Shown: positions 52,401 to 60,521 of the stretch, piece after piece
Numbering within the stretch: position 1 is the first letter of the stretch
Layout of the letters: each line of letters begins with the position of its first letter
Assembly: GCA_000621905.1 (NCBI GenBank)
Contig: JHXB01000001.1
Location: 186,001-250,000, forward strand
Source: Lachnospiraceae bacterium NC2004
GTDB lineage: Bacteria; Bacillota; Clostridia; Lachnospirales; Lachnospiraceae
Length of the DNA: 64,000 nt
Direction: 5' to 3'
Notes under the pieces: model-generated
What the model saw: only the letters and a program-made list of their open reading frames with translations
Database searches by the model: none
Told to the model about the DNA's origin: nothing
Made by a program: the position numbers and the translations under genes

Positions 52401-52626
52401 CGAAAAATTCATGGAACAGATGAAATCAGGTAATGTTAGTGAAGAAAGAGATGCTCAGATTGCTTATGTTAGGGAATATGTCAATGACCCTAAAAACTTT
52501 ACTGCGGCTGTTAAGGCTATTGAGACACCGCGTGCTAAGTTTAAGCGTCATAACGCACTTGCTAAGGGTGTTAAGAACGAAGCTAACCAGGTTACTAACA
52601 ACGACGTACCTAAGATGGGAATGTAA
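49426..52626 (+). CDS. LPF-5: large charged protein with Asn-rich linker
   Basis: 1066 residues, AGGAGG upstream of the ATG. No signal peptide or membrane helix. A linker near residues 565-590 is built from INNN units encoded by a 12-bp tandem repeat; it separates an N-terminal half from a helical C-terminal half. FLEKVYDPNVTLDQLNQLSEV is followed by IKKLYKNAAFKSIVKN (I875 on) and AFSIWETYQKD, which align without gaps to LPF-4. The short tail ends NNDVPKMGM. No known family. Probably first gene of an operon with LPF-6 and the rhomboid gene (49 bp to the next start). Confidence 0.8.
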   Translation: MKEVEVMNELNLGNDKVIDYTITQINPLEFFPLNSTAFKTTMKKAGVANIESVDAMRGLFITWLIGVKKNGEAQITTADVIRISKMSKEDKLKLGNEFVDFFNKRPVYGAGISTEDVKSHLRDYAKMVYNSRKQIFFKEDLKTPANIKIKNEATYENMRKDVFGFVAEMEYGLDGVFSNWTNCDNRKSDVNPNGINMNKAFMEGYGAKDKNDFKSGMRVHESDLNKAKVVKSMGKITKLLEDKNLPEEQKIHLINVGNHMPSKEERFDPDNEEVIKPEIPKGYVIPKPLSVEYVVQNYGMISGDIMETLVNSVPSKEGGTAFQKSNKGAIEAIQKYNESHTKAVENALNIVAHNDNSFVMNIEINKGNRFKKGLDLTDVTDKELDEAAEAFDELYTPINQVEIMSISSSKIQDIIDNITINGRSAREIAEEQLAGKDAPYSKKIKYAKAIALRAYANPELHLFYACSKSTVNPTYNMYSTGGNVDFNEIKDSVAIKPEDIKIGLKYDVKAGEKVNKDTKLTATKEPNAKIPLPNYGVEVKPEIKDVKIDVLPQLGENINEIIVNAPNQNNINNNINNNINNDINDNVNEKQIPNEQGIAVDPKDVEFYNAFLKYEESIKGAVDWLTEIKAYLRQAQANEEANFGSDVVEGDQRYQEFTEDIQEAIDGLRNGTVPSYALARNISTLMKKADDYINDSFIYADGYHGRPNVAAIDIVNNGQVKQITLYDARLALSSAGSKRYENNERKPYGNLSTDELLEKVSEIEAKYTKNGKLIPAFEAAVKKPDIKEMYKISAKQIAIQNKLKKVSKTMVTNFEYTKKKTPDAYLKMSNKRTATAIARWIVTKNFLEKVYDPNVTLDQLNQLSEVSVKSLKSEIKKLYKNAAFKSIVKNHPEKAFSIWETYQKDTLFEKRYQETMVSPGGDPMTEDDIIGKMFPNGDVQDLYDFKSIDRAEEDFAKYAVYKALKSPANTKLRKLLMAADETVMNDTIDKIAEKFMEQMKSGNVSEERDAQIAYVREYVNDPKNFTAAVKAIETPRAKFKRHNALAKGVKNEANQVTNNDVPKMGM
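51131..51183 (+). repeat. 12-bp tandem repeat coding for INNN units
   Basis: AACATTAATAAT is repeated about four times with small changes. Gain or loss of units keeps the frame of LPF-5. Confidence 0.8.
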
Positions 52627-52675
52627 TCTCTCATCTACTCACTAAATGTGTTTTAATACTTAGGAGGAATTAGCA

Positions 52676-52741
52676 ATGCCAAAGAGAACAATTAAGAAGA
52701 GAACACCGGATAGCGTTTTGAAATACATGGAGGGTAAATAA
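52676..52741 (+). CDS. 21-codon ORF before LPF-6, perhaps its detached N-terminus
   Basis: AGGAGG seven bases before the ATG is the best ribosome-binding site in this gap. The peptide is MPKRTIKKRTPDSVLKYMEG plus K, then TAA at 52739. It is in the same frame as LPF-6; after the TAA the frame reads GIYAFRRWVSDVG straight into the LPF-6 Met at 52781, which has no good site of its own. LPF-2, LPF-3 and LPF-4 also start MP. Either a nonsense change has split LPF-6, or this is a leader peptide coupling its translation. Confidence 0.6.
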   Translation: MPKRTIKKRTPDSVLKYMEGK

Positions 52742-52780
52742 GGAATCTATGCTTTCAGACGGTGGGTTTCGGACGTAGGG

Positions 52781-55700
52781 ATGAATCTTTTAAATATACA
52801 GCATGATAATCCTGGTTTGCGTCAAAAGTACGATGATATATCAGTACAATATAATTTGGATTCACTATTTGATGCTAACCATCCTAATCTTTTTAGGGGT
52901 GACGATGCTGGGCTTAAGTTATCTCATTTTAGCGATAATTATGAAGCTGCTGATAAGTTGATTAAAGCTCAAGCACCGATTAATGATACTTATGAGAATA
53001 TGATTAAACGACTAAAGGGAGCTGATAAGGGTTATATACCTTTTATTAATCTTTTAACTATACCTTCTCGTTATAATCCCGATGAATATGCAGTAGCCTT
53101 TAATGAGGACTTAATTATTCCAAGAATTAATGATCTAATCGTATGCGGAATTAAACTTGAAAAGACAGTCGATGTTTTGGATGACAAAGGTAACGTAGTA
53201 GGTAAGTCAATAGACTATGCGTATTACAGAAAAGCACTATCTAAGCCTGATGGAAGAGGATACTTTGCTCCTTATATGGGACTATGCGATGCAAGCTGTA
53301 GAATAGTAGATGCAGGGGTTTATAAGGCTAGACAGGATAAGATTGGATGGACTCAAGAGACTAAGAAGAAATATCAAGATATGCTTTTTAGTGCTTATAG
53401 GGATTTTGTTAAGAATTATGAAGAGTTAAAGACCACGGTTAAGAACAATCCGAAAATATATGATGAATATTTGGGCAATCGTGCTGAGCATTTGGTAGAT
53501 TATGCGAGAGATCACAGTTCTGATTACGCTATTATGAAGCATCAGCTGATGGCATACGAGAACGGATGGGACAGTTTTGATTCTTCGTTTATTGGGCTAC
53601 TTGGTATGATGTCATTGGAACTTGAGAAAGGCGCATATCATCTAAATAAAGAGCAGGAGGAGATAGAAAGATATATCATTGATAACACTGAGCGTCTTGA
53701 AGAGGCTAAGCAGGATCTTGATAAGTTGTTAAAAGATATAGCTAAAGATCAGGCTAAGATTGATAAACTAAATGCTGATAATGCAGACATGGTTAATAGA
53801 TTTAATGACTATGATAAAAAGCATAATGATTTAGCACGAAGAAGAGGCGAACTTAGTGTCAGAAATGAGCAGATTGTTGGAATTGAGGAGAATAAAGCAG
53901 AGTACGAAAAAAACGAAGCTGATATTAAAGCACTTAACGATCAGATTACTAAACTAAATAATGATAACAAGGCGTTAAGGGATCAGTATAAAATATATGA
54001 TAAAGAGCTTAAAAAACTGACGAAGGCTGATGATCTTTACGTTGCTAATATGGAGGTAAAGCGCTATACAGAGAATATAAAAAAGAATACCGAGGCTCGT
54101 GTTAAAAATGCTGAGGCGCTTAGACGCGTTCCGGATTTACTAAATAAGTTTAAGGAAGTTCATGATTATATCGTGAATAAGAAGGTTAAAAATGCCAGCG
54201 ATAAACGCGACGCCATGAACAAGTTTAAGAGTTTTATGGATGAGTATGGAGAACTTGTGTTTGCTAGAGAAGGCAAAAAGCTTATAGATACTTATAAGGT
54301 AAATTACGAGAAGACATTTAATCAAGTTTACGCTAGCTTCACCAATGGTTTAACTGATGATATCGCGTCAAGTGAAGATGCTATGGCGAAGATTCAGTAT
54401 TTGTATGACATATATGGACCAGATGCAAAGTATCATGATGAGTGGGAGGAGGCTAATGTATTTCCTAAAGCAGTATTTAAGAACAACATTTATAGTTATA
54501 ACATAAAAGAATATTCATTCTCTGATAAAGAGTTTGCGATTCTTTCTATGGCAGGAACTTTGAGTGCCAGAGAAGAGTTGCTTGAATCTATTGGAGAGCC
54601 TAATGCTGATTTTGGAGAGGCATTGCGAAAGTATTCTACTCAGTGGCTTGCTGATATCGTTCTTGATGATAAGGGACCAAGACCGCACACTCATAAGTAT
54701 GCGAAGGTTATATCTGAGGGTAAAAATATTGCATTTGACGCTATTGTTTCTTTCGCAACCGGTGATAAAAAGGATGTTGCACAGCTCATATATAATATGT
54801 TCGCGCTTATCAAACAGAATATAAAAGAATTAGAAGATTTAGGCAATACAAGTTTTTATTACCATACAACTATCAGCACCTTAAACAATCTTCTTGTAAA
54901 AGATGCTGAGTTATATGCTGAGTTTAACAGTATTAACATGGAAGCTGCGGCTGATAAACGCGTCGATTTAAAGGAAATCTTAGCGTTTGGCAATGTTGCG
55001 AGACTTAGAATGCAGGCCGCAGATGATAAGGCTAGGTTGCTTAAAACGGCTGAACTATACGGTGAAGCTAAGGACAACACTGAGTTGAGGCTTAATCAGT
55101 TAAAGTATGATATACTTGAACGAAATGTAAGAAGATCTCATATTCTTGGTGACATCATTTCCGGTAAGAGCCTCAGAAAGATGTATGATCCTGTGCTTTT
55201 TGAACGAGATGTTATTAACTTGGCAAGAAAGGACGAGCTTAAAAAAAGCGATCCGGCTGCCTTGATTAAAGAAGATGCCGATTACACTAAGTTTTTAGGT
55301 GCCAACTCTAAGGCTGATAAAGGTGTTCTTTATCTTGGAACTGAAAACGGAAAGAAAGAATTAGATGAGTTTGTTGCCAGAGTCACTAAGGAGTACGGTT
55401 TAAGTACCGATGATAAAGGTATTGTGTTATTAGATGGCAAGACGCCTACAGATAATCCTAAGTACCTTGCCGAGGTTCTTAAGTTTGATTTTGAAATGGC
55501 CAATAAGCATATACTCGCTGAGCTAAAAAGGGGTAATCTCTCTAAAGAGCGTATGATAGAACTTTCTACCGAGTATATGATTAACAATTATTATGTCAAA
55601 GAATATGAAGTGTTTATAAAGGAAGGGTACGCTTCATCATTCATTATTACTTCTAAAAAACGAGCTGTTAACCATAATAATGCGAAGGAGAATCTTCCTA

Positions 55701-57187
55701 AGAATAAAGCCTTTGTCGAGGCTGTTAAGGCATTTAGCGAGGGATTTGATTATAGCGGTATGGACTCAAAAGAGTATGCCGATATCTTAGCGGGTAGCGC
55801 TTCTACACTTTATGATACAACCAAGAATATTGAGCTTGCTGTAGACATGAGTGTTTGGGCTGATGCTGCTAAGCGTAGTAATCTTAAGCGTACTAGTCTT
55901 GAAGCTGCAGTAGAAGGGCTTGACAATGCAGATTCAGGAGTGCTTCTCGGAAGTAAAGAGTATACCGGTATTCTAAATGATATTAAGAAGCTTCATGATG
56001 ATCAGAAGCAGGCAGAAGAGGAGTTCATCAAGGAGGATTTCACATATAACGCTAAGGATTTTGTTGTTCGTGAAAGAAAGCTCATCAAGAAACTAGAGAA
56101 GTATATTAAGCGTAAAGAAGATGAGCTTAAAGTTAAGGATAACGAGACTTCTGCTAATCGTAAGGAAGCTGCTGAAGCTGCTTTGGATGCACTCAAGAAG
56201 AGACTTAAGGAAGATGAGATGTGTCCGACCATAACCAAGCAGGCTAAAGAGGATGCGGCAAACTACAACAAATACGTTGCCATGAAGCAAGAGGGCGAGA
56301 AGTTCGAAGACAGGACTTTTGATAAGGCAACTATGGATAAATCAACCGGTATGGAGCTTTTGGAGGCTGCTATTCAGGAAGATGAGTATCAGCGGAGAAA
56401 ATATGCCGGACTTATGTGCAAAGAAGGATTTGATGATGAAGGGATTTCGTCATATAAAGAATCTTTAATTAAGACCTATGAAAGAGCATTGTATTATGAT
56501 ATGCTTAATGAAGCGTTTGCTCCTAAGGAGAACGACTCTGAGGAAGTTAAGATTGAGAAGGACATAAAGCTAAAGGCTATGCTTCAACCTAAAAATGTTG
56601 ATGAGCAGATGAAAGAATTTGATAAGTTTATGAATTCTAAAGTCGGTCAAATGTTTAGCGATTATATCATATCATATACTGCCGGAGCTGCTAATGTTCA
56701 TGAACCGGAGCAATTTAACAGTATGTTTTCTCAAAAGAAGTCGGTTGAACTTAGAGACGAAGTGCTTCAGCACATGTATACCAAGCAGATTGAAGATTAT
56801 GTTAATGAGTTTAAGGAGAAATACGAGTACCTTAAGGATATTGACAAGAACGGCAAGGCTGGTTTTGAGATTATTAAACAATGGGATGAAACGTCTAAGA
56901 GTGGTAATGAATTCTATACTAAGAATATCAACGCTATTAAGAGATCGGCTGAGTCTCTGAATGCTAAAGTGTTGAATCCGGATTTGTTTGAACAAGCTAA
57001 AGCTACAGTTAATACTTGGCATGATGAGCTCTTTAATAGACCAAGTGTTAAGAAGACGTTAGCTAAAATGAACCAGAGGAATGAGGCTTTACAGAAAGAT
57101 AAACTTGAGCAAAAGCAGGCAGGCAATGTTGACAAAAACGTTGCGAACAATAAAAAGGATACTGGGAAAGGAATTGGTAAACAATAG
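52781..57187 (+). CDS. LPF-6: large protein with coiled coil, possibly missing its start
   Basis: 1468 residues from the first ATG after an in-frame TAA. No signal peptide or membrane helix. MAYENGWDSFDSS near residue 265 resembles one NGW unit of LPF-4. A long coiled coil follows (about 285-445, for example EEAKQDLDKLLKDIAKDQAK). Around A654, AIVSFATGDKKDVAQLI aligns without gaps to LPF-1 and LPF-2. LRKMYDP and LIKEDADYTKFL resemble LPF-5 and LPF-3, and ELFNRPSVKKTLAKM (L1417 on) matches LPF-3. The tail ends DTGKGIGKQ. No known family. The rhomboid gene starts two bases after the stop. Weak ribosome-binding site (GTAGGG). Confidence 0.75.
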   Translation: MNLLNIQHDNPGLRQKYDDISVQYNLDSLFDANHPNLFRGDDAGLKLSHFSDNYEAADKLIKAQAPINDTYENMIKRLKGADKGYIPFINLLTIPSRYNPDEYAVAFNEDLIIPRINDLIVCGIKLEKTVDVLDDKGNVVGKSIDYAYYRKALSKPDGRGYFAPYMGLCDASCRIVDAGVYKARQDKIGWTQETKKKYQDMLFSAYRDFVKNYEELKTTVKNNPKIYDEYLGNRAEHLVDYARDHSSDYAIMKHQLMAYENGWDSFDSSFIGLLGMMSLELEKGAYHLNKEQEEIERYIIDNTERLEEAKQDLDKLLKDIAKDQAKIDKLNADNADMVNRFNDYDKKHNDLARRRGELSVRNEQIVGIEENKAEYEKNEADIKALNDQITKLNNDNKALRDQYKIYDKELKKLTKADDLYVANMEVKRYTENIKKNTEARVKNAEALRRVPDLLNKFKEVHDYIVNKKVKNASDKRDAMNKFKSFMDEYGELVFAREGKKLIDTYKVNYEKTFNQVYASFTNGLTDDIASSEDAMAKIQYLYDIYGPDAKYHDEWEEANVFPKAVFKNNIYSYNIKEYSFSDKEFAILSMAGTLSAREELLESIGEPNADFGEALRKYSTQWLADIVLDDKGPRPHTHKYAKVISEGKNIAFDAIVSFATGDKKDVAQLIYNMFALIKQNIKELEDLGNTSFYYHTTISTLNNLLVKDAELYAEFNSINMEAAADKRVDLKEILAFGNVARLRMQAADDKARLLKTAELYGEAKDNTELRLNQLKYDILERNVRRSHILGDIISGKSLRKMYDPVLFERDVINLARKDELKKSDPAALIKEDADYTKFLGANSKADKGVLYLGTENGKKELDEFVARVTKEYGLSTDDKGIVLLDGKTPTDNPKYLAEVLKFDFEMANKHILAELKRGNLSKERMIELSTEYMINNYYVKEYEVFIKEGYASSFIITSKKRAVNHNNAKENLPKNKAFVEAVKAFSEGFDYSGMDSKEYADILAGSASTLYDTTKNIELAVDMSVWADAAKRSNLKRTSLEAAVEGLDNADSGVLLGSKEYTGILNDIKKLHDDQKQAEEEFIKEDFTYNAKDFVVRERKLIKKLEKYIKRKEDELKVKDNETSANRKEAAEAALDALKKRLKEDEMCPTITKQAKEDAANYNKYVAMKQEGEKFEDRTFDKATMDKSTGMELLEAAIQEDEYQRRKYAGLMCKEGFDDEGISSYKESLIKTYERALYYDMLNEAFAPKENDSEEVKIEKDIKLKAMLQPKNVDEQMKEFDKFMNSKVGQMFSDYIISYTAGAANVHEPEQFNSMFSQKKSVELRDEVLQHMYTKQIEDYVNEFKEKYEYLKDIDKNGKAGFEIIKQWDETSKSGNEFYTKNINAIKRSAESLNAKVLNPDLFEQAKATVNTWHDELFNRPSVKKTLAKMNQRNEALQKDKLEQKQAGNVDKNVANNKKDTGKGIGKQ

Positions 57188-57189
57188 CC

Positions 57190-57795
57190 ATGGATAAGAA
57201 TGATAAGAAGTTTAAGATTACGATTAATTCGCCGGTTGTTATCGGAATGGTTACCATTTGCTTTGTGGTAATGCTGATTAATTACATAACCGGAGGCAAG
57301 GCGGTTGAATATGTATTTATGACTTTTAGGTCTCCTATTTCTTCGCCGATGACATGGATAAGATCTGTTACTCATATCTTTGGTCACTCCGGATGGGATC
57401 ATCTGATTGGTAATATGAGTTATATATTGCTTATCGGTCCTTTGTTGGAGGAGAAATACGGGTCTAAGGTAATGATAGAAGTAATACTTATAACGGCTAT
57501 TATTACAAGTATTCTTAACGGATTATTATTTCCAAATGTCGGTTTATGTGGGGCAAGTGGTGTTGTCTTTGCATTTATCCTTCTGTCTTCGTTTACAGGT
57601 TTTAAGGAAGGAGAGATACCTCTTACATTCATAATGGTTGCGGTGTTCTTCTTAGGACAGCAGGTGTATGAGGGAATTGTGGTAGATGACAACATTTCCA
57701 ATTCTGCTCACATAATAGGCGGAATCATAGGAGGACTTTGCGGGTATATTCTTAACAAGAAGTCTCCTTATGATGAGCAGGTTGAAAGTCTATAA
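57190..57795 (+). CDS. Rhomboid-family intramembrane serine protease
   Basis: 201 residues with about six membrane helices. HIFGHSGWDHLIGNM is the family segment before the active site, VGLCGASGVVFAFI holds the catalytic Ser of GxSG, and SNSAHIIGGIIGGLCGY holds the catalytic His. It cleaves single-pass membrane proteins within the bilayer. The start codon lies two bases after the LPF-6 stop and its own ribosome-binding site is poor, so translation is likely coupled. LPF-6 has no membrane helix, so it is not an obvious substrate. A strong terminator follows. Confidence 0.92.
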   Translation: MDKNDKKFKITINSPVVIGMVTICFVVMLINYITGGKAVEYVFMTFRSPISSPMTWIRSVTHIFGHSGWDHLIGNMSYILLIGPLLEEKYGSKVMIEVILITAIITSILNGLLFPNVGLCGASGVVFAFILLSSFTGFKEGEIPLTFIMVAVFFLGQQVYEGIVVDDNISNSAHIIGGIIGGLCGYILNKKSPYDEQVESL

Positions 57796-57800
57796 TTTTA

Positions 57801-57839
57801 AAAGATATAATGAGGATTAGCCTCATTATATCTTTTTTT
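57801..57839 (+). terminator. Intrinsic terminator of the LPF-5/LPF-6/rhomboid operon
   Basis: AAAGATATAATGAGG, loop ATTAG, CCTCATTATATCTTT with a T-run. Confidence 0.9.
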
Positions 57840-57922
57840 AGGTGGCTAATCTGTGGTAATAAGTGACCAATTATGATAAAATGATTAAAATAGTCAATTA
57901 TTTAGCAAATTACGGTGATGAT

Positions 57923-60499
57923 ATGTTTAAAAAGAAAAAGAAATCAAAAGAATTCATTTCTCAAAAGATATTTAAGGTCGGTTCAATAATACTGTTGGTG
58001 TTCGGAATACTCTTTACAGTCTTGGGAATCTTTATTGGTGTGATTACTCTTATGGATGCTTCTGCCGGCGGAGAGGGAGTTTTAAGCGCAACAGTAAGAA
58101 GAGAGGATTATGCTTTTTGCGTGTTGATATTGTTTGAGGGAACTATAGCTATAGTGACGGGTATGCTTGGTTTTCGGGCAGCACATAATCTTCTTAGGGC
58201 TAAGGTTGTTACGGTTATAATCTTTATTATGATGCTCAGCAATTTAGGAGATATAATTGTTGAGTTGATTACACATCACACCTTTGATTTTGACGGTTTA
58301 ATTAATTTCTTGCTTTATATGGGATTGTTTATGGTTGTCATGAGGGTAAGAAAGCATCTTAGAGAAGAAGCCTTAGACTTAGGGGATGTTCTTAATGATA
58401 AGGATAAAGTCAAACGTCATGGTAGGGACTTAGATGATATTATAATGTGGTCTATTGCATTTGTTCTTGTGCTATTTTCTTTTGTTGCCGAGGCAATCGG
58501 TTACAATCGATTTACAATAACATTCCTGACTGAATACAGCGAGTCGTTATACAGAACAGCTATCACTGCTTCTAATTATGTGGATGCTGATGACTTTGAA
58601 GAATATATAGAGGGTGTAGAAGTATCTTCGGACTATGAACAGGCTCAACAGAATCTTGACAGACTTTGCAACGGTCAAGAGATAGAATCCATCGATGTCG
58701 TTATACCTAATGACACTTATCAAGAATATACTCATATCTTTTGCAGTGTTAATATAGATAACGATAAAGATGATAAGGATGATAAGGATGATAAGGATGC
58801 CGGCAAGAATAAAAGCCAATCTTCCAAAAAGAACAAACAGAAAGCTTATAAACTCGGTGACGTGTCTGAAGAAACCAATTCTAACTATATCAAGGCATAT
58901 AAGAGGATATATGAAGGTGATGTTGACAACACTGTTGTTGAAAGTGCGACTGATATTGCTGAGGCAACGCCTTTTATTACAACATTTGTACCAATAAAGA
59001 ACGATGCCGGTGAGATAATGGCAGTGCTCAGTGTCAAAGAAGATATCGGGGAGCTTGAAAATGCCAGAACAATGTATGTTAACTGGATTTCCGGTGCTAC
59101 ATTATATATTGTTATACTTGCTGTTATTCTGATTTCCTACTACGTTAACAAAGAAATTGCCAAACCTTTGCAGAGAGTTAAGGACGAGGCGGAGAGATTT
59201 GCTTCTGAGAGTAGCAATGATATCAAGGTTGGAGAAGATTTGGAGAGCAATGTAAGTCGAGTAAGGGAGATTAACAGTCTTAATGATTCGGTATATAAGC
59301 TTGAGAATGACACGATTAATTATATTGACAATTTAACAAAGATTACTTCGGAGAAGGAGAAGTTAAGGGCGGAGCTTAAGCTTGCGGGTCAGATTCAGGA
59401 GCAGTTTTTACCGACTGCATTTCCTAACAGAAAAGAGTTTGATTTATATGCAACAATGAATCCTGCTAAAGAGGTAGGAGGAGATTTCTACGATTTCTTT
59501 ATGATTGACGATGATCATCTCGCAATGGTAATTGCGGATGTATCCGATAAAGGTGTTCCGGCGTCACTGTTTATGATGGTTACCAAGATTTTGATAAGTG
59601 AGTATGCATTTTCATCAACTGATCCTGCGGAGATTTTAAGAGTCGTTAACAATCGTATTCGCGCCAATAACAAAGAGAATATGTTTGTTACGGTATGGCT
59701 TGGAATTATGGAACTTTCAACAGGTAAGCTTACGACATCTAATGCGGGACATGAGTATCCGGCGATTATGAGAAATAACGGAGACTTTGAGTTTTATATA
59801 GACAAGCATGGTCTTCCTTTAGGTGTTAAGAAGAATTATTCCTATGTCAACCATGAGATAATGTTGGAAGATGGTGACAAGATATTTGTTTATACCGACG
59901 GAATAACAGAGGCTTCCACTTCAGACAAGATGATGTTTGGTGAGGACAGACTTATTGAAGCGTTGAATAACCATAAGTCTATGAGTTGTAAAGACTTATT
60001 GGAGGGCGTTGTCAATTCTGTAGAAACGTTTGTAGGTGATGCTACTCAGTTTGACGATATGACCGCTCTTTGTTTTGAAAAGAAAGGAAACGCTATTATG
60101 GAAAAAAGCTTTAAGGCAGATGTTGCTGAACTTTATAGTGTTCTTGAGTATTTTGAAAGCAAAGTTTCAGATGCGCTTGACATTAAGACTGTTGGTGCGT
60201 TTAATGTTGCGATTGAAGAAGTGTTTGTCAATATTGCGAGTTATGCGTATGAGGGAGAGGGCAATACTGTTGATGTGTGTGTTACCAATGACTATGCCAA
60301 CAGACTTGTAAAAGTGGTGTTTAAGGACAGTGGTGTTGAGTTTGATCCGCTTGCTAAGTCAGATCCTGATGTTACACTTCCTGCCAAGAAGAGAGCTATA
60401 GGCGGACTTGGTATATTTATGACCAAGAAGCTTATGGACAGCGTAAGTTATGAACGCGTTAACGATAAGAATGTATTAACAATTGAGAAGGCTTACTGA
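57923..60499 (+). CDS. SpoIIE-type phosphatase fused to an RsbW-like kinase domain
   Basis: 858 residues from the ATG at 57923 (GGTGATG upstream); the earlier GTG at 57863 overlaps a likely promoter. Five N-terminal membrane helices (about 15-195), an outside sensor loop with a DKD repeat near 281-292, a sixth helix about 388-408 and a HAMP-like linker. The PP2C/SpoIIE domain covers about 480-715 (LAGQIQEQFLPTAFPNRKEF, EVGGDFYDFFMIDDDHLAMV, FVYTDGITEAS). The last 130 residues are a GHKL ATPase of the RsbW/SpoIIAB type (AFNVAIEEVFVNIASYAYEG; GGLGIFMTKKLMDS). Such proteins control partner switching: the kinase and phosphatase set the phosphorylation of an STAS anti-anti-sigma factor, not seen in this window. 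The NRPS gene follows after 22 bp. Confidence 0.9.
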   Translation: MFKKKKKSKEFISQKIFKVGSIILLVFGILFTVLGIFIGVITLMDASAGGEGVLSATVRREDYAFCVLILFEGTIAIVTGMLGFRAAHNLLRAKVVTVIIFIMMLSNLGDIIVELITHHTFDFDGLINFLLYMGLFMVVMRVRKHLREEALDLGDVLNDKDKVKRHGRDLDDIIMWSIAFVLVLFSFVAEAIGYNRFTITFLTEYSESLYRTAITASNYVDADDFEEYIEGVEVSSDYEQAQQNLDRLCNGQEIESIDVVIPNDTYQEYTHIFCSVNIDNDKDDKDDKDDKDAGKNKSQSSKKNKQKAYKLGDVSEETNSNYIKAYKRIYEGDVDNTVVESATDIAEATPFITTFVPIKNDAGEIMAVLSVKEDIGELENARTMYVNWISGATLYIVILAVILISYYVNKEIAKPLQRVKDEAERFASESSNDIKVGEDLESNVSRVREINSLNDSVYKLENDTINYIDNLTKITSEKEKLRAELKLAGQIQEQFLPTAFPNRKEFDLYATMNPAKEVGGDFYDFFMIDDDHLAMVIADVSDKGVPASLFMMVTKILISEYAFSSTDPAEILRVVNNRIRANNKENMFVTVWLGIMELSTGKLTTSNAGHEYPAIMRNNGDFEFYIDKHGLPLGVKKNYSYVNHEIMLEDGDKIFVYTDGITEASTSDKMMFGEDRLIEALNNHKSMSCKDLLEGVVNSVETFVGDATQFDDMTALCFEKKGNAIMEKSFKADVAELYSVLEYFESKVSDALDIKTVGAFNVAIEEVFVNIASYAYEGEGNTVDVCVTNDYANRLVKVVFKDSGVEFDPLAKSDPDVTLPAKKRAIGGLGIFMTKKLMDSVSYERVNDKNVLTIEKAY
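58763..58798 (+). repeat. 9-bp tandem repeat coding for DKD units
   Basis: GATAARGAT four times in a row, in frame, within the predicted outside loop of the SpoIIE-type protein. Confidence 0.8.
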
Positions 60500-60521
60500 T
60501 AAACATAAGGAGGGTATTTAA

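Noticed and set aside
36165-57187. Prophage with tape-measure-like giant proteins
   Set aside because: No capsid, portal, terminase, tail, lysis or integrase genes lie around them; each gene has its own chromosomal-type promoter.
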